A DNA stretch of 64,000 bases, from contig CAWEYR010000031.1 in the NCBI GenBank assembly GCA_963813345.1, positions 1 through 64,000 of the forward strand, given 5' to 3'. Origin of the DNA: CAWDDA01 sp963813345. Lineage in GTDB: Bacteria > Acidobacteriota > Blastocatellia > RBC074. Both the position numbers and the translations under genes were made by a program. Of the stretch, positions 29,979-39,785 are shown in pieces. The notes below the pieces were generated by a model. The model saw only the letters and a program-made list of their open reading frames with translations. It did not search any database and was not told where the DNA came from. Numbering within the stretch: the stretch's first letter is position 1; each line of letters starts with the position of its first letter.

Positions 29979-30222
29979 ATGAAACGTCTTACGCGAAAAG
30001 TCGGTGCCACAGGCAAGACTCACGTCGCAGAACTTCTTGAGCGAGTCGCAAAAGGCGAAAGCATAACGATTACCAGACATGGCAAGGACATCGCAATGCT
30101 GGTGCCCGTCAAGAACAATCGGCTCAACCCGCAGCAAGCCGCCGAGCGATCCGAGAGCTGCGCAAGGGTAATCGACATGAGCGGAATTGCCCATTCGCGA
30201 GTTGATCAAAGGGCGGTCTTGA
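29979..30222 (+). CDS. Phd/YefM-type antitoxin, frame breaks near the C-terminus
   Basis: KTHVAELLERVAKGESITIT followed by RHGKDIAMLVPV is the Phd/YefM DNA-binding core. After about 30145 the listed frame becomes nonsense; other frames give AIRELRKGN and then LPIRELIKGRS with a stop at 30220-30222, the usual toxin-binding tail. Length is about 80 residues, normal for the family. No PIN, RelE or Doc toxin follows before the GH97 gene, so it is an orphan or the toxin has been lost. It lies 120 bases after the STAND gene. Confidence 0.7.
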
Positions 30223-30283
30223 ACAGTCTGGTAACTCGATTGTTCTATTACGCACTGATTCCGAATGGCACAGGGCATGCCCA

Positions 30284-32252
30284 ATGACCCGACTCACTTC
30301 CCGTCGCGAAATGCTCTCTTCGTTGGTCGCTTTGCCGGCGCTGTCATTGACTTCTCGAGCTGCGCCCGCGCCCGTTGAACTCCGCAGTCCCAATGGCCGA
30401 ATCAGAATCACTCTCGTCGAGGACCGCATCACCTTAGCGGTCACGTCTGACAGCGCTCGAGTGCTTGAGACTTCACAACCTGGCATCATCGTTGATGGAG
30501 TCAATCTTGGTGAGGGTGCAAAAGTTGTCAGTACGGAGAGGTACCGGCGTACAGGAGCAATATCCATCGCGAGGCGTTCATTCGCAGGCGCGAAATCATT
30601 TCAACGGAGTACGGATCAGCTTCAGCCATCCTGGAGCCCGCGATGGCTTCGTTATCGATGTGCGCGCATTCGATGACGGAGTTGCGTTCCGCACTGTGGT
30701 TCCTGGTGAGGGCAAGAAGCGAATTCCCGATGAAGCCACGACATTCGTTTTTCCTGAAGGGAGTGTCGCCTGGTATCACGATCACGAAGGCCACTACGAA
30801 GGAATTCATGCGCGTAAGGAAATATCCAGGATCGGGGAAGGCGATTGGGCTGCGCCGCCGGTTACCGTCAAACTTCCCGGAGCAAGCGGTTATGCTGCAA
30901 TCACCGAAGCGGCATTGGCGAACTATGCCGGAATGGTCTTACAGACAGATGGTAAGCGAGGTTTTCGGGCGCGCCTTGGCCATGCAGCGCCTCCGAGCTA
31001 CCCGTTCAGACTCAGATACGCGAATGACGTCGAGCGCCTCGCGATTCCTGCCGCAGTGGAAGGCACGATTGTTACTCCTTGGCGGGTTGTGATGATCGGT
31101 GCGAATCTAAACGCGCTTGTCAATTGCGATATCGTGAACAGTGTTTCGCCGCCGCCCGATACGCGACTCTTTCCGCTCGGTCTTAAGACCGAATGGATCA
31201 AGCCAGGGCGCGCAGTGTGGAAGTATCTTGACGGCGGGGAGAACACACTCGCTGAAATGAAGGAGTTTTCGCGGCTGGCCGCAGAGCTTGGGTTTGAGTA
31301 CAACGTCATTGAAGGTTTCTGGCAAAGGTGGTCCGAAGCAGAGTTGAGAGACCTTGTGACTTACTCGCGCGAACGCGGTGTTGGCATATGGCTGTGGAAA
31401 CACACGCGAGACCTGCGAGCGCCAGATGCGAGGGAGAAATTCTTCAGCCAGTGCCGTGATGCCGGTGTCAAGGGAGTAAAGCTTGATTTCTTCGATCACG
31501 AAGCGAAGGAGATCATCGATCTGTACCAGATTCTGCTCAAGGAAGCGGCAGCGTCAAAGCTGATGGTCGACTTTCATGGAGCAAACAAACCTGCGGGCGA
31601 ATCACGCACGTGGCCGAATGAAATGACGCGCGAGGGAATATACGGCCTTGAACACCGGCGAACGGAATCGTGGGCCGGAATCAATACGACGCTCCCATTC
31701 ACGCGAATGCTCGCCGGTCATGCCGATTACACTCCCGTGCACTTCGGTGAACGGCGACGTGAGACATCGTGGGCTCATCAGATTGCGACTGCGGCTATCT
31801 TTACGTCCCCCGTTTTGATCTACGGCGCGCATCCGAAGAACCTGCTCAGCAACCCTGCTGTCGAGATCATCAAGAGTATTCCCGCGACGTGGGATGAGAC
31901 GATAGCTCTCGCGGCCTGCGAGATCGGCGAGCTTGCCGCGTTTGCAAGGCGCTCCGGTTCGACATGGTTCCTGGCGGTGCTCAACGGAGCGACGGCACGA
32001 ACGCTGCGAACGCCGCTCTCATTTCTCGAATCAACGAGCTACGAAGCACTTCTTGTTCGCGATGATCCTGGTGACGCTGCCTCGGTGAAGGTTGAGAGAA
32101 GCCGTGCAACTGCAAAGGATGTGTTGGTACTTGAGTTGAGAGCAGGTGGCGGCTTTATCGGTCGTTTCAGTCCCAATCCGCCGGTAGAGATTGCGCGAGC
32201 GTCCGTTACTGTAATAGAACTCATTCAATCCCCTTATAAGCAGGTAAGATAA
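30284..32252 (+). CDS. Glycoside hydrolase family 97 protein (frame breaks near 30540)
   Basis: About 655 residues. Tat-like signal MTRLTSRREMLSSLVALPA; N-terminal beta domain (VELRSPNGRIRITLVEDRIT), interrupted by frame shifts between about 30535 and 30620; then FDDGVAFRTVVPGEGKKRIP, the catalytic barrel with GVKGVKLDFFDHEAKEIIDL and MVDFHGANKPAGESRTWPNE, and a C-terminal beta domain. GH97 enzymes are calcium-dependent exo-acting alpha-glucosidases or alpha-galactosidases; retaining members use an Asp nucleophile and inverting members a Glu base. D in KLDFFDH fits the nucleophile position. The substrate is not resolved. Confidence 0.86.
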
Positions 32253-32290
32253 GCGTACGTTAATACGTACGGATTGTGAAACCCCGGAAC

Positions 32291-32924
32291 TCAAACGAAA
32301 CTTAACTGAACGAACCTCTCGGGCACATGGTAGTTCGCCTGCTCACTAAGGGTGGGCGAAAATGCGAGGTACAAACGCTCGCCTCGAAACCTGCTGACAC
32401 GAAACAGATTGGCATGCCAGATCGAATCTGTTTCAGGATGTACTCCAAAAGCTGAGAATGGTATCGCCATCATCGCCCTCCACAGCTTGGCCTTCGGGTC
32501 GATCCGCGCTTCGGTCCGCATTCCACTCTCCCACTCCCAATCGTGATTCATAGCTGCCCGGTCAATCGCGAGATCGCACCAATCTCCAGTGGGAGCTACT
32601 TCGAACTCCTTGTACGATGTATCTGCAGGCTCCGCCGGAGATCGCACAAAGATTTCACCCACATCGCGATCCCAAAGCGCATAAGTCTTGGTCGAGGGAT
32701 TGACCGTTTTGTTCACGTCGAGCTCGGTGTAGTTGCATAAGAAGCTGACAAAGAGCTGATCTGCGGTCCAGAGCAGCCTTGCGGTCGTCGCCAGCTCTTG
32801 TCGGAGCGGCTTCTCCGTTCCATTGCTTGTCGAGTAGATGTGCATGTGCCCCATCCCACCGCGGATCATCGAGTCCGTCCACTCGGTCTGTATGTTTGGC
32901 GAAGATGGAAAGCATCCGATCGGT
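32291..32924 (-). CDS. CBM9-like carbohydrate-binding protein (frame break near 32860)
   Basis: The N-terminal piece MTDRMLSIFAKHTDRVDGLD DPRWDGA is the usual DGxLDDPxW opening. After a shift near 32860 the chain continues QELATTARLLWTADQLFVSF, DRDVGEIFVRSPAEPADTSY, WRAMMAIPFSAFGV and ANLFRVSR. This is the family 9-like carbohydrate-binding/DOMON-type beta-sandwich found alone or attached to hydrolases. There is no clear signal peptide at the chosen start (ATG 32924). It converges on GH97. Confidence 0.78.
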
Positions 32925-32956
32925 CATTCTTGATTTGGAGCGCGACGACAAGTCAC

Positions 32957-33204
32957 TGCGAAGCGCTGCTTCGCGGTGCAATCACCGCGGAGCGGTGGAA
33001 GAACGTAGCCAGGGGTTGAGTCTTCGAAACCCCTCGATGATTCCATTCGCGAATTGCATCCCGGAGGGATGCGAGAAAAGACGACACGTTTCCTCAGATC
33101 GTTTCTCGCATCCCTCCGGGATCGCCTTCTCTCTCTTTCACAATGCAACCAGGGGTTTCGAAGACTCAACCCCTGGCTACGATCTCTTACGCCTCCGGCG
33201 TAAC
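32957..33204. repeat. Large nested palindrome (family D), copy 2
   Basis: Same order as copy 1 at 21311: GCGCTGCTTCG, GTAGCCAGGGGTTGAGTCTT, CGAAACCCC, inner arms GCATCCCGGAGGGATGCGAG / CTCGCATCCCTCCGGGAT, then GGGGTTTCGAAGACTCAACC and TTACGCCTCCGGCGTAA. The arms match better here than in copy 1. It ends six bases before the phzF-like stop. Confidence 0.92.
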
Positions 33205-33209
33205 CTTCA

Positions 33210-34031
33210 TCAATGAAGAAGCTTTCCTGCGAGTACGGTCACGGCCTTACCTGAGAGATAGACGCGTCCCTGCCCAAGCCTCACGCCTACGACGCCCCCA
33301 CGCTCGGAAGCCTGATAGCCTGTCATTTCAGTCTTTCCGAGCCGCACGCTCCAGTATGGCGTCAGCGCGCAATGTGCGGCGCCAGTCACTGGGTCTTCGT
33401 CGATACCGGCATGAACCGCGAAGTACCGCGACACGAAATCGAAAGGACTTCCCGATGATTGCGCCGTGATGATAACCCCGGCAGGAATTGCTCGCTTCAG
33501 TATCGCAAAGTCAGGCCGAGCATTACGAACCGCGTCTTCCGAATCGAGCTCGACAAGAAAGTCCCGGTCCTTCGAGCCGCGCGGAGGAGTCAGGCCGACG
33601 TATCTTGCGGGCGCACTCCTCAACGCTTCGCCGAGTTCCTTCGGTAGCTCTGCGGCCTCGGTGGTAATGGCCGGAAAATCCAGCTCGATCTGGTCTCCTG
33701 CGTGCCGTGCTTTCAACTCTCCGCTGAGCGTATGAAACGTCGCCGCTTCGGTCCTCAGCAGAATCCCGGTTTCCCAGAGCGCGTGCGCGCTTGCGAGGGT
33801 CGCGTGCCCGCAGAGCGGCACCTCGATGGCCGGCGTAAACCAGCGAAGGTCGAAGCCGTCGGCACCGCCTGCGCGTGGGCGGACGAAGGCAGTCTCGGAC
33901 AGGTTCATCTCAGTGGCAACGTTCTGCATCCACTCATCAGGCCGCGGGCCATCAAGCAGGCAAACCGCGGCCGGATTACCCTTGAAAGGCTCTGACGCGA
34001 ATGCGTCTATCTGAAATACTGGAGTTTCCAT
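33210..34031 (-). CDS. PhzF-family isomerase
   Basis: 273 residues, intact. FQIDAFASEPFKGNPAAVCL is the family opening; E46 in NLSETAFV is the catalytic glutamate; VPLCGHATLASAHAL and GIDEDPVTGAAHCAL follow in the second half of the diaminopimelate-epimerase-like fold. Most family members outside phenazine producers are isomerases of unknown substrate. No other phenazine genes are nearby. Confidence 0.93.
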   Translation of the reverse strand: METPVFQIDAFASEPFKGNPAAVCLLDGPRPDEWMQNVATEMNLSETAFVRPRAGGADGFDLRWFTPAIEVPLCGHATLASAHALWETGILLRTEAATFHTLSGELKARHAGDQIELDFPAITTEAAELPKELGEALRSAPARYVGLTPPRGSKDRDFLVELDSEDAVRNARPDFAILKRAIPAGVIITAQSSGSPFDFVSRYFAVHAGIDEDPVTGAAHCALTPYWSVRLGKTEMTGYQASERGGVVGVRLGQGRVYLSGKAVTVLAGKLLH

Positions 34032-34089
34032 GCCGCCATTCTAAATCCAGCGAGGACGTTCGCGTAAAGGATTGATTGGCGTTTTTTGC

Positions 34090-34095
34090 TATACT
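34090..34095 (+). promoter_or_regulatory. -10 element TATACT close to a start codon
   Basis: TATACT lies 11 bases before ATG 34107 and no ribosome binding site is visible between them, suggesting a leaderless transcript. No good -35 is present at 17 bases. Confidence 0.35.
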
Positions 34096-34106
34096 TTCAG
34101 CATCAG

Positions 34107-36497
34107 ATGCGAAAGACCGTCTTAAATCCCGTCGTCGCACTTCTCCTTTCCATCTTATTTGTATTTGTAGTCATCGGGCCCAAAGATGCCGCAGCGCAAA
34201 GGACTCGAAGGGCATCTGCTCCGCGAGGAATCGATGATCTGCTCGCTATCCCCGACGTCGAGGCGCGCATCAAGGCACTCGAAGCGTTTCTCAAGGACAA
34301 CTCTGAAGGTAAGAGCGCGGGTGAAGCGCGTGAAGCTCTTGTCAGGAGCTGGGCAGAGCTTGGAACGCGCGAGCTTGCAGAAAACAGGATCGGCCCCGCT
34401 GTCGCCCATTTTCAAAAGGCTGTGTCGGAATTGCCAGACGAAGTTACCGACCGGTTGTTTGAAGAGACAGTGGCGAGAATTCCCTTCGTTATTTCGCGGC
34501 GCGGCTATCGCGCTGAATCGGTGACCTTCGCTCGCGACCTCGAGAAGCGGTTCTCAAAAGAGCCTATGCGACTAGGCACGCTCGGTGAGTTCTATCTCAA
34601 TGTCGAAGCTCCCGGCGATGCGATTCGCGTGCTCGAGAGTGCAGTCGAGCAACGAAAGGGAGACGCGCGTTTGCGGAGACCACTTGCCGCAGCATACCGA
34701 ATGGGCCTTCGGCTTGATCAGTCAGCAAAAGAACTCGAACAGATTGCCGCACTCGACGAGAAGGATACGCGTGCATTCACCGAGCTCGGCCATATAGCGC
34801 GAGCAAAAGGCGAATACGACGAGGCGTTGAGGTTCTACAGAAGCCAGATTCGAATCGATGCGACCAATGCCGCTGCTTTTAAGGGGGTAGCACTGACCGT
34901 ACTCGCCCGCGGAAGCGATTCTGAGTTTGAGGAAACCCTGGCGCGCGTGAAGGAGATCAAAGACGAGAAGGAAGTCTCAGGTGATATCCATTTCCACACG
35001 CAGGCAGCGTTTTACTATCTTGCGCAGGGGAAGAACGTAGCGGCGAATCTCGCGATCGTGAAAGCCCTGTCTATCGAGCCGCGTTACAGTTGGGGGCGAA
35101 TCGCGGCGGCAGAGCTCGACATGGCAGAGGGCCGAATCTTTGAAGCCGAGAAACATCTGCTGGCCGCCTTGCGGACGGCCGACTTCCCGACTCTCAGATT
35201 CACTCTTGGACGGCTCTATCTTTCGGTTGAAGACTTTGATGGTGCTATCGAGCAGTTCGGTCGTGCATTCTCTCTGACAAAAGAAGGAAAGTTCAATGCG
35301 ACGCTCGGCGGCGTGTTTGAAACGCAGGCGGCGACTCTCGACGAGCTTCTTTCGCCTGAGCGTCAGGCATCGATCTTCATTGCGAAATCGCTCACGAGTG
35401 ATGAACAGTTTGCAATCGCCGAATCGCTTGTCCGTCTTGACACCGAGAATGAAGGGCTTGAGTGCGGGCCAAAGCGAAGCCGACAAGGACCTCGAAACTC
35501 TGGCCAATGCATTTGTCGATGCGGAAGGTACGCGACGCGCATTCCGTGCTCTTTATGTGTGCGCAACGGCTTTCGCAGTCAGGCATCGCCTTGCCGCTGG
35601 CACTCAGCTACGCAGACATGGCTCTTGGGCTTGCCGAGGCAGCAACCGCACCGGAAGGCTCTGTGCCTGAGTTTCCAAACTACGATCGAGACGGAAGACA
35701 AAGGATATTTACGGGCAGAGCACTCGATGCTCGTGGCTGGGCGCTTTTTCAGTTGAAACGCAACAAGGAAGCTGTAGCGGCTTTGAACGATTCAGTAGCC
35801 GCGTACGCAACTACTACCCGAAGGGAAGAGGGCGGCGTGGCATCTGGCTACTGTGAAGGAGACTATCGGCGAACAGCGGGAAGCGCTCGATCTTTATATC
35901 GCAGCCTACGAACCGCCATCTGATGGCTCATCGGTAGACATAAAGCGATCTGTGATCGAAAGCCTCTACAAAAAAGTTCACGGTTCTCTGGCAGGACTCA
36001 ATGAAAAGCTCGGGGTTTCGTCTGCAGTTGTCGCAGCTGCAAAGGAACCAGCACGGGCAACAGAGCCGGCTCCACCAGCGGTTACACCGCCCGTTGAGTC
36101 AAAGGCCGAGACGAAGGCAAGTACCGAGGAACTTCCAACCGCGTTGCCAAATGGCGTGGGGCCTACTCCCTCCAAGGTTACGAACGCGATGCGAGGTAGT
36201 ACTGGTCGAGTTCGAACCGGTGACACGAGCCGTCCTCCGGATCCCGCTCTAGCGATCACGGCGACAGAAGCGCAAGCCGAACTTCCCTCCGTGAATGATC
36301 TGGAAAGCATAAGTCTGCCTTCTGCTCGAATGAACAGGCTACTGCTTCGGCTGCCATTCAAGAGAGCTGCGGTCAACGCGCCATCACCTGATTCGATCCA
36401 GATCGAAGCGGGCCGCCCGCGACGCGTCTCAACGCAGCCGCCTGCGCCTCCAGAAACAACTCCGACGCGCGCCCGCCGAGTAGAACGTCCCATGTAA
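34107..36497 (+). CDS. Exported TPR-repeat protein (three frame breaks)
   Basis: Signal peptide MRKTVLNPVVALLLSILFVF ending near DAAAQ. The chain then has many helical TPR-like units, for example LRRPLAAAYRMGLRLDQSAK, AFTELGHIARAKGEYDEALR and ISRIGEGD-free alpha repeats up to about 35400. Frames change near 35450, 35560 and 35840; the pieces SAGQSEADKDLETLANAFVD, YADMALGLAEAATAPEGSVP and VKETIGEQREALDLYIAAYE join them. The tail (from about 36030) is Pro/Ala/Thr-rich and low complexity, ending ARRVERPM. It is probably a periplasmic or membrane-associated scaffold; the partners are unknown. Confidence 0.8.
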
Positions 36498-36509
36498 GTA
36501 CTAAGTAAT

Positions 36510-36600
36510 AAGGTACGTTGTACCGGCTTTTAGCCGGAATCGTGACATTCGAGCTACTCGAATGTGACGATTCCGGCTAAAAGCCGGTACAACGTACCTT
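36510..36600. repeat. 44-base-arm palindrome (family B, GTACGTTGTACCGG)
   Basis: AAGGTACGTTGTACCGGCTT... is inverted at ...AAGCCGGTACAACGTACCTT, with arms 36510-36553 and 36557-36600 and one mismatch. Related GTACGTTGTACCG units occur at 42255 and 57219. It lies exactly where the kinase coding sequence downstream is cut off. Confidence 0.92.
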
Positions 36601-38910
36601 AAGAAACGCAGGCGCCTCTTTCGCAACAACTGAGCGCGGCACCGAAACAGCTCCAACAGACAGTGAACAGGATGCTGGCAAAGATTCCCGATGACCGGTA
36701 TCCATCCATGGAGTAACGTCGAGAATGAGCTGAAGGAATGCCGCGCAGCATTAAGCGATGTTCGCAACCTCTCCGTATCAAACGAAAACGATCTGGCAAA
36801 TGGTCAGACGACCAAAGGTGTCCTTACCCCTCATTCTCGCACTAATCGCGGCTGCTGGTTTGTTATCACTGGTTTGTCTATTCCAATACAAAATCGCGGT
36901 GGGCGAGAGAACAGGCGATTGCAGAGATCACGCGGCTCATCAAAGAAGATAAATACTATTCCGCAGCCGCTCTAGCCCATGAAGCGGAAAAACATATCCC
37001 AAATGATCCGGCTCTCAACCAGTTGTGGCCTGAAATGTCCAGAGAGTATTCCATCACCACGACTCCAGTATGGAGCTGATGTGCACTTAAGGAGTATGTG
37101 GCTGTTGATAGCGAGTGGAAGTATATCGGCAAATCTCCTATTGAAAGCGTCCGAATCCCGCTTGGGTTTTTCCGTTGGAAAGTCCAGAAAGCCGGGTTCA
37201 ATGTCGTAGAAGGCGCTTCGCCGGTCTCAGATTTCAGTTGAAAGCGACGGAGATTGGCAGAATTAGTTTCGCGCTGGACAAGAGGAAAGCATTCCGCCAG
37301 GAATGGTTAGCGTCAGGGGAGGTCATACTTTTGGTTCTTGTCTAATCTCCCTCCGGAGATAGCGATACTAACGGATTACTTTATTGACAAATACGAGGTC
37401 ACGAACAAGCAATTCAAAGAGTTTGTTGCTGCAGGTGGTTACCAGAGGCGTGAGTTTTGGAAATACAGCTTCGTTAAAGATGGCCGTGCTCTCAGCTGGG
37501 AGGAAGCTATGGCTGAGTTCCGAGATGCGACAGCAACAGACCGGGACCTTCAACCTGGGAGCTGGGAGATTATCTAGCAACCAGAACGATCATCCCGTGC
37601 TGGAGTGAGTTGGTATGAGGCTGCGGCATATGCCGAGTTCGCAGAAAAGAGCCTGCCCACATTGCATCATTGGGTCGGAGCCACTTCGTCGCCATTCCCT
37701 ACTGGTGGAAGAGCCCCACTTGTCCCCGATCCACTGAGCAATTTTAGTGGTAACGGTCCTGCAAGGGTTGGGACTTACAGGGGCTAGGCCCATTCGGGAC
37801 TTATGATATGGCCGGCAACGTCAGAGAATGGTGCTGGAATGAGTCCGGAAATAACCGCTTCATATGGGTGGTGCGTGGAACGAACCAGCTTATATGTATA
37901 ACACCGCGGATGCGCAATCCCCGTTTGACCGATCTCCCACCAACGGATTTCGCTGTGTACGATACCGCGGCACAGATGCTCTACCGGAAGCGGCAGTTCG
38001 TCCGCTGCCACTCTCTTTCCGGGATTACGCGAAGGAAAAACCGGTTTCAGACGATGCTTTTCGCGTCTTTCAAAGCGTCTATTCGTTACGACCGGACAGC
38101 ACTGAACGCAGAGATTGAAGAGGTTGATGACCCCGCCGAGATTGGGTAAGGCAGAAGATCAGCTTCAATGCCGCATAGGTAACGAGCGTATGATCGCGTA
38201 TCTGTTCCTGCCGAGGAGAGCCGCAAGGCCGTATCAAACTATGATCTACTTCCCTGGCGTGGGGAGCTTCAATCAATCATCCCTCAAGGAACCACCGCCG
38301 TACGCGGACTTCCTTATGAAAAGCAATCGCGCGCTGTTAGTCCGCCTACAAAGGAACCTATGAACGACGGGACGATTTCGTGATAACGCCGCCCTACAAG
38401 ACCGCCTCAGTGAGGGATCATATGATCCAGTGGGCAAAGGATCTGGGACGGTCTATTGACTATCTAGAGACCGGCCCGGATATTGGCAGCGAAAAATTGG
38501 GCTACTATGGAAACAGTCTGGGTGCGGCGGTGGGGAGCGTTTTCCTGGCGACGGAGAAGCGTTTAAAGGTAGGCATCTTCATTTCCGGGGGCTTGGCAAT
38601 GTACGATATGACCCCCGAGGCTGATCCTTTTCATTTCGCTCCGCGCGTCAGAATTCCCGTTTTGATGATTAACGGCCGGTACGACAACATCTCTCCGTAT
38701 GAAACATCTCAACTGCCGCTCTTTCGGTTGCTCGGGACGCCTGAAAAAGAGAAGCGGCATGTCAGATTTGAGACGCAGCACATTCTCTTTCCCAGGAACC
38801 AATTGATTAAAGAGGTCCTCGACTGGCTGGATCGTTACCTCGGGCTGACAATTAACATCGAATATGTCGCAATCCGAAAATTTGCTGTTTGGGCTGGCCG
38901 TCTACGCTAG
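36601..38910 (+). pseudogene. Truncated kinase - TM - PEGA-like - formylglycine-generating enzyme (FGE) - alpha/beta hydrolase fusion
   Basis: Pieces in many frames are collinear with the Ser/Thr kinase / FGE-sulfatase / hydrolase fusions. In order: kinase C-terminus only (TVNRMLAKIPDDRYPSM, near 36660), membrane helix (LILALIAAAGLLSLVCLFQY, near 36830), IAEITRLIKEDKYYSAAALA, a PEGA-like piece (WKYIGKSPIESVRIPLGFFR, near 37120), the FGE domain (FIDKYEVTNKQFKEFVAAGG near 37390, VSWYEAAAYAEFAEKSLPT near 37610, YDMAGNVREWCWNE near 37803) and an alpha/beta hydrolase (LGYYGNSLGAAVGS with its nucleophile Ser, near 38500; PVLMINGRYDNISPYETS near 38660). The kinase catalytic core is missing. At least eight frame breaks make this the most damaged gene in the window. 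Confidence 0.75.
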
Positions 38911-39782
38911 AGCTTCAACGACTTGAGATACTCGCGGAATTCAGCTCCGAGCTCGGGTCGCTTAAGTGCAAACTCTACGTTCGCCATCAGGAAGCCTAGC
39001 TTGTCTCCCGCATCGTGGCGCTTGCCTTGAAATCGATAGCCATAAAACGGCCGCTGCTTCGCAAGCCTTCGCAGTGCGTCTGTGATCTGAATCTCACCAC
39101 CTACGCCGGCCTGCGTTTCTCTGAGCAACGGGAAAATATCAGGTGTCAGAATGTAGCGGCCGATGATGGCCAGGTTTGACGGCGCATCCTCGGGTCGAGG
39201 CTTCTCGATCATGTCAGTGATGCGGAAAACATCTGGTTCGATCTCTTCCGCTGCGACCACTCCGAAGCGCGAGATCGCCTCTCCTTCAACCTCCTGAAGT
39301 GCGAGCACTGGCGATCCGTCAAAGCGTTCGTAGACTTCGACCATCTGTCGGAGGCATGGAATGTCGCTGTCTATGATGTCATCACCGAGCAGCACGGCGA
39401 ATGGCTCACCGGCGACGAGTCGCTCGCTGATGAGAACGGCGTGTCCAAGCCCAAGTGGCTCCTTTTGTCTGACATACGCGACGTCGGCCATTCTCGAGAC
39501 TTTCTGAGCGGCCAGCAGCTGATCTGTCTTCCCGCGCTTTTCAAGCGTGCTCTCAAGTTCAAACGCGATATCGAAATGATCTTCGATGGCGCTCTTGCCA
39601 CGACTGGAGACAATAACGATGTACGACACCCCCGATGCAATTGCTTCTTCGACAACGTATTGAATCAGCGGCTTGTCAACCAGCGGCAACATTTCCTTTG
39701 GCAGAGCTTTCGTTGCGGGAAGGAAGCGTGTTCCAAGCCCCGCGGCCGGGAAAACGGCTGTTCGAATTGGCTTAACCGCCAT
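38907..39782 (-). CDS. galU: UTP-glucose-1-phosphate uridylyltransferase
   Basis: 291 residues, full length. Makes UDP-glucose from UTP and glucose 1-phosphate for cell-surface polysaccharides. The nucleotidyltransferase signature AAGLGTRFLPATKALPKEML is near the N-terminus, followed by VDKPLIQYVVEEAI, the metal-binding acidic pair in VLLGDDIID and the family segment YRFQGKRHDAGDKLGFLMAN. Its start lies three bases after the serS stop, so the two are co-transcribed. Confidence 0.95.
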   Translation of the reverse strand: MAVKPIRTAVFPAAGLGTRFLPATKALPKEMLPLVDKPLIQYVVEEAIASGVSYIVIVSSRGKSAIEDHFDIAFELESTLEKRGKTDQLLAAQKVSRMADVAYVRQKEPLGLGHAVLISERLVAGEPFAVLLGDDIIDSDIPCLRQMVEVYERFDGSPVLALQEVEGEAISRFGVVAAEEIEPDVFRITDMIEKPRPEDAPSNLAIIGRYILTPDIFPLLRETQAGVGGEIQITDALRRLAKQRPFYGYRFQGKRHDAGDKLGFLMANVEFALKRPELGAEFREYLKSLKL

Positions 39783-39785
39783 TAA

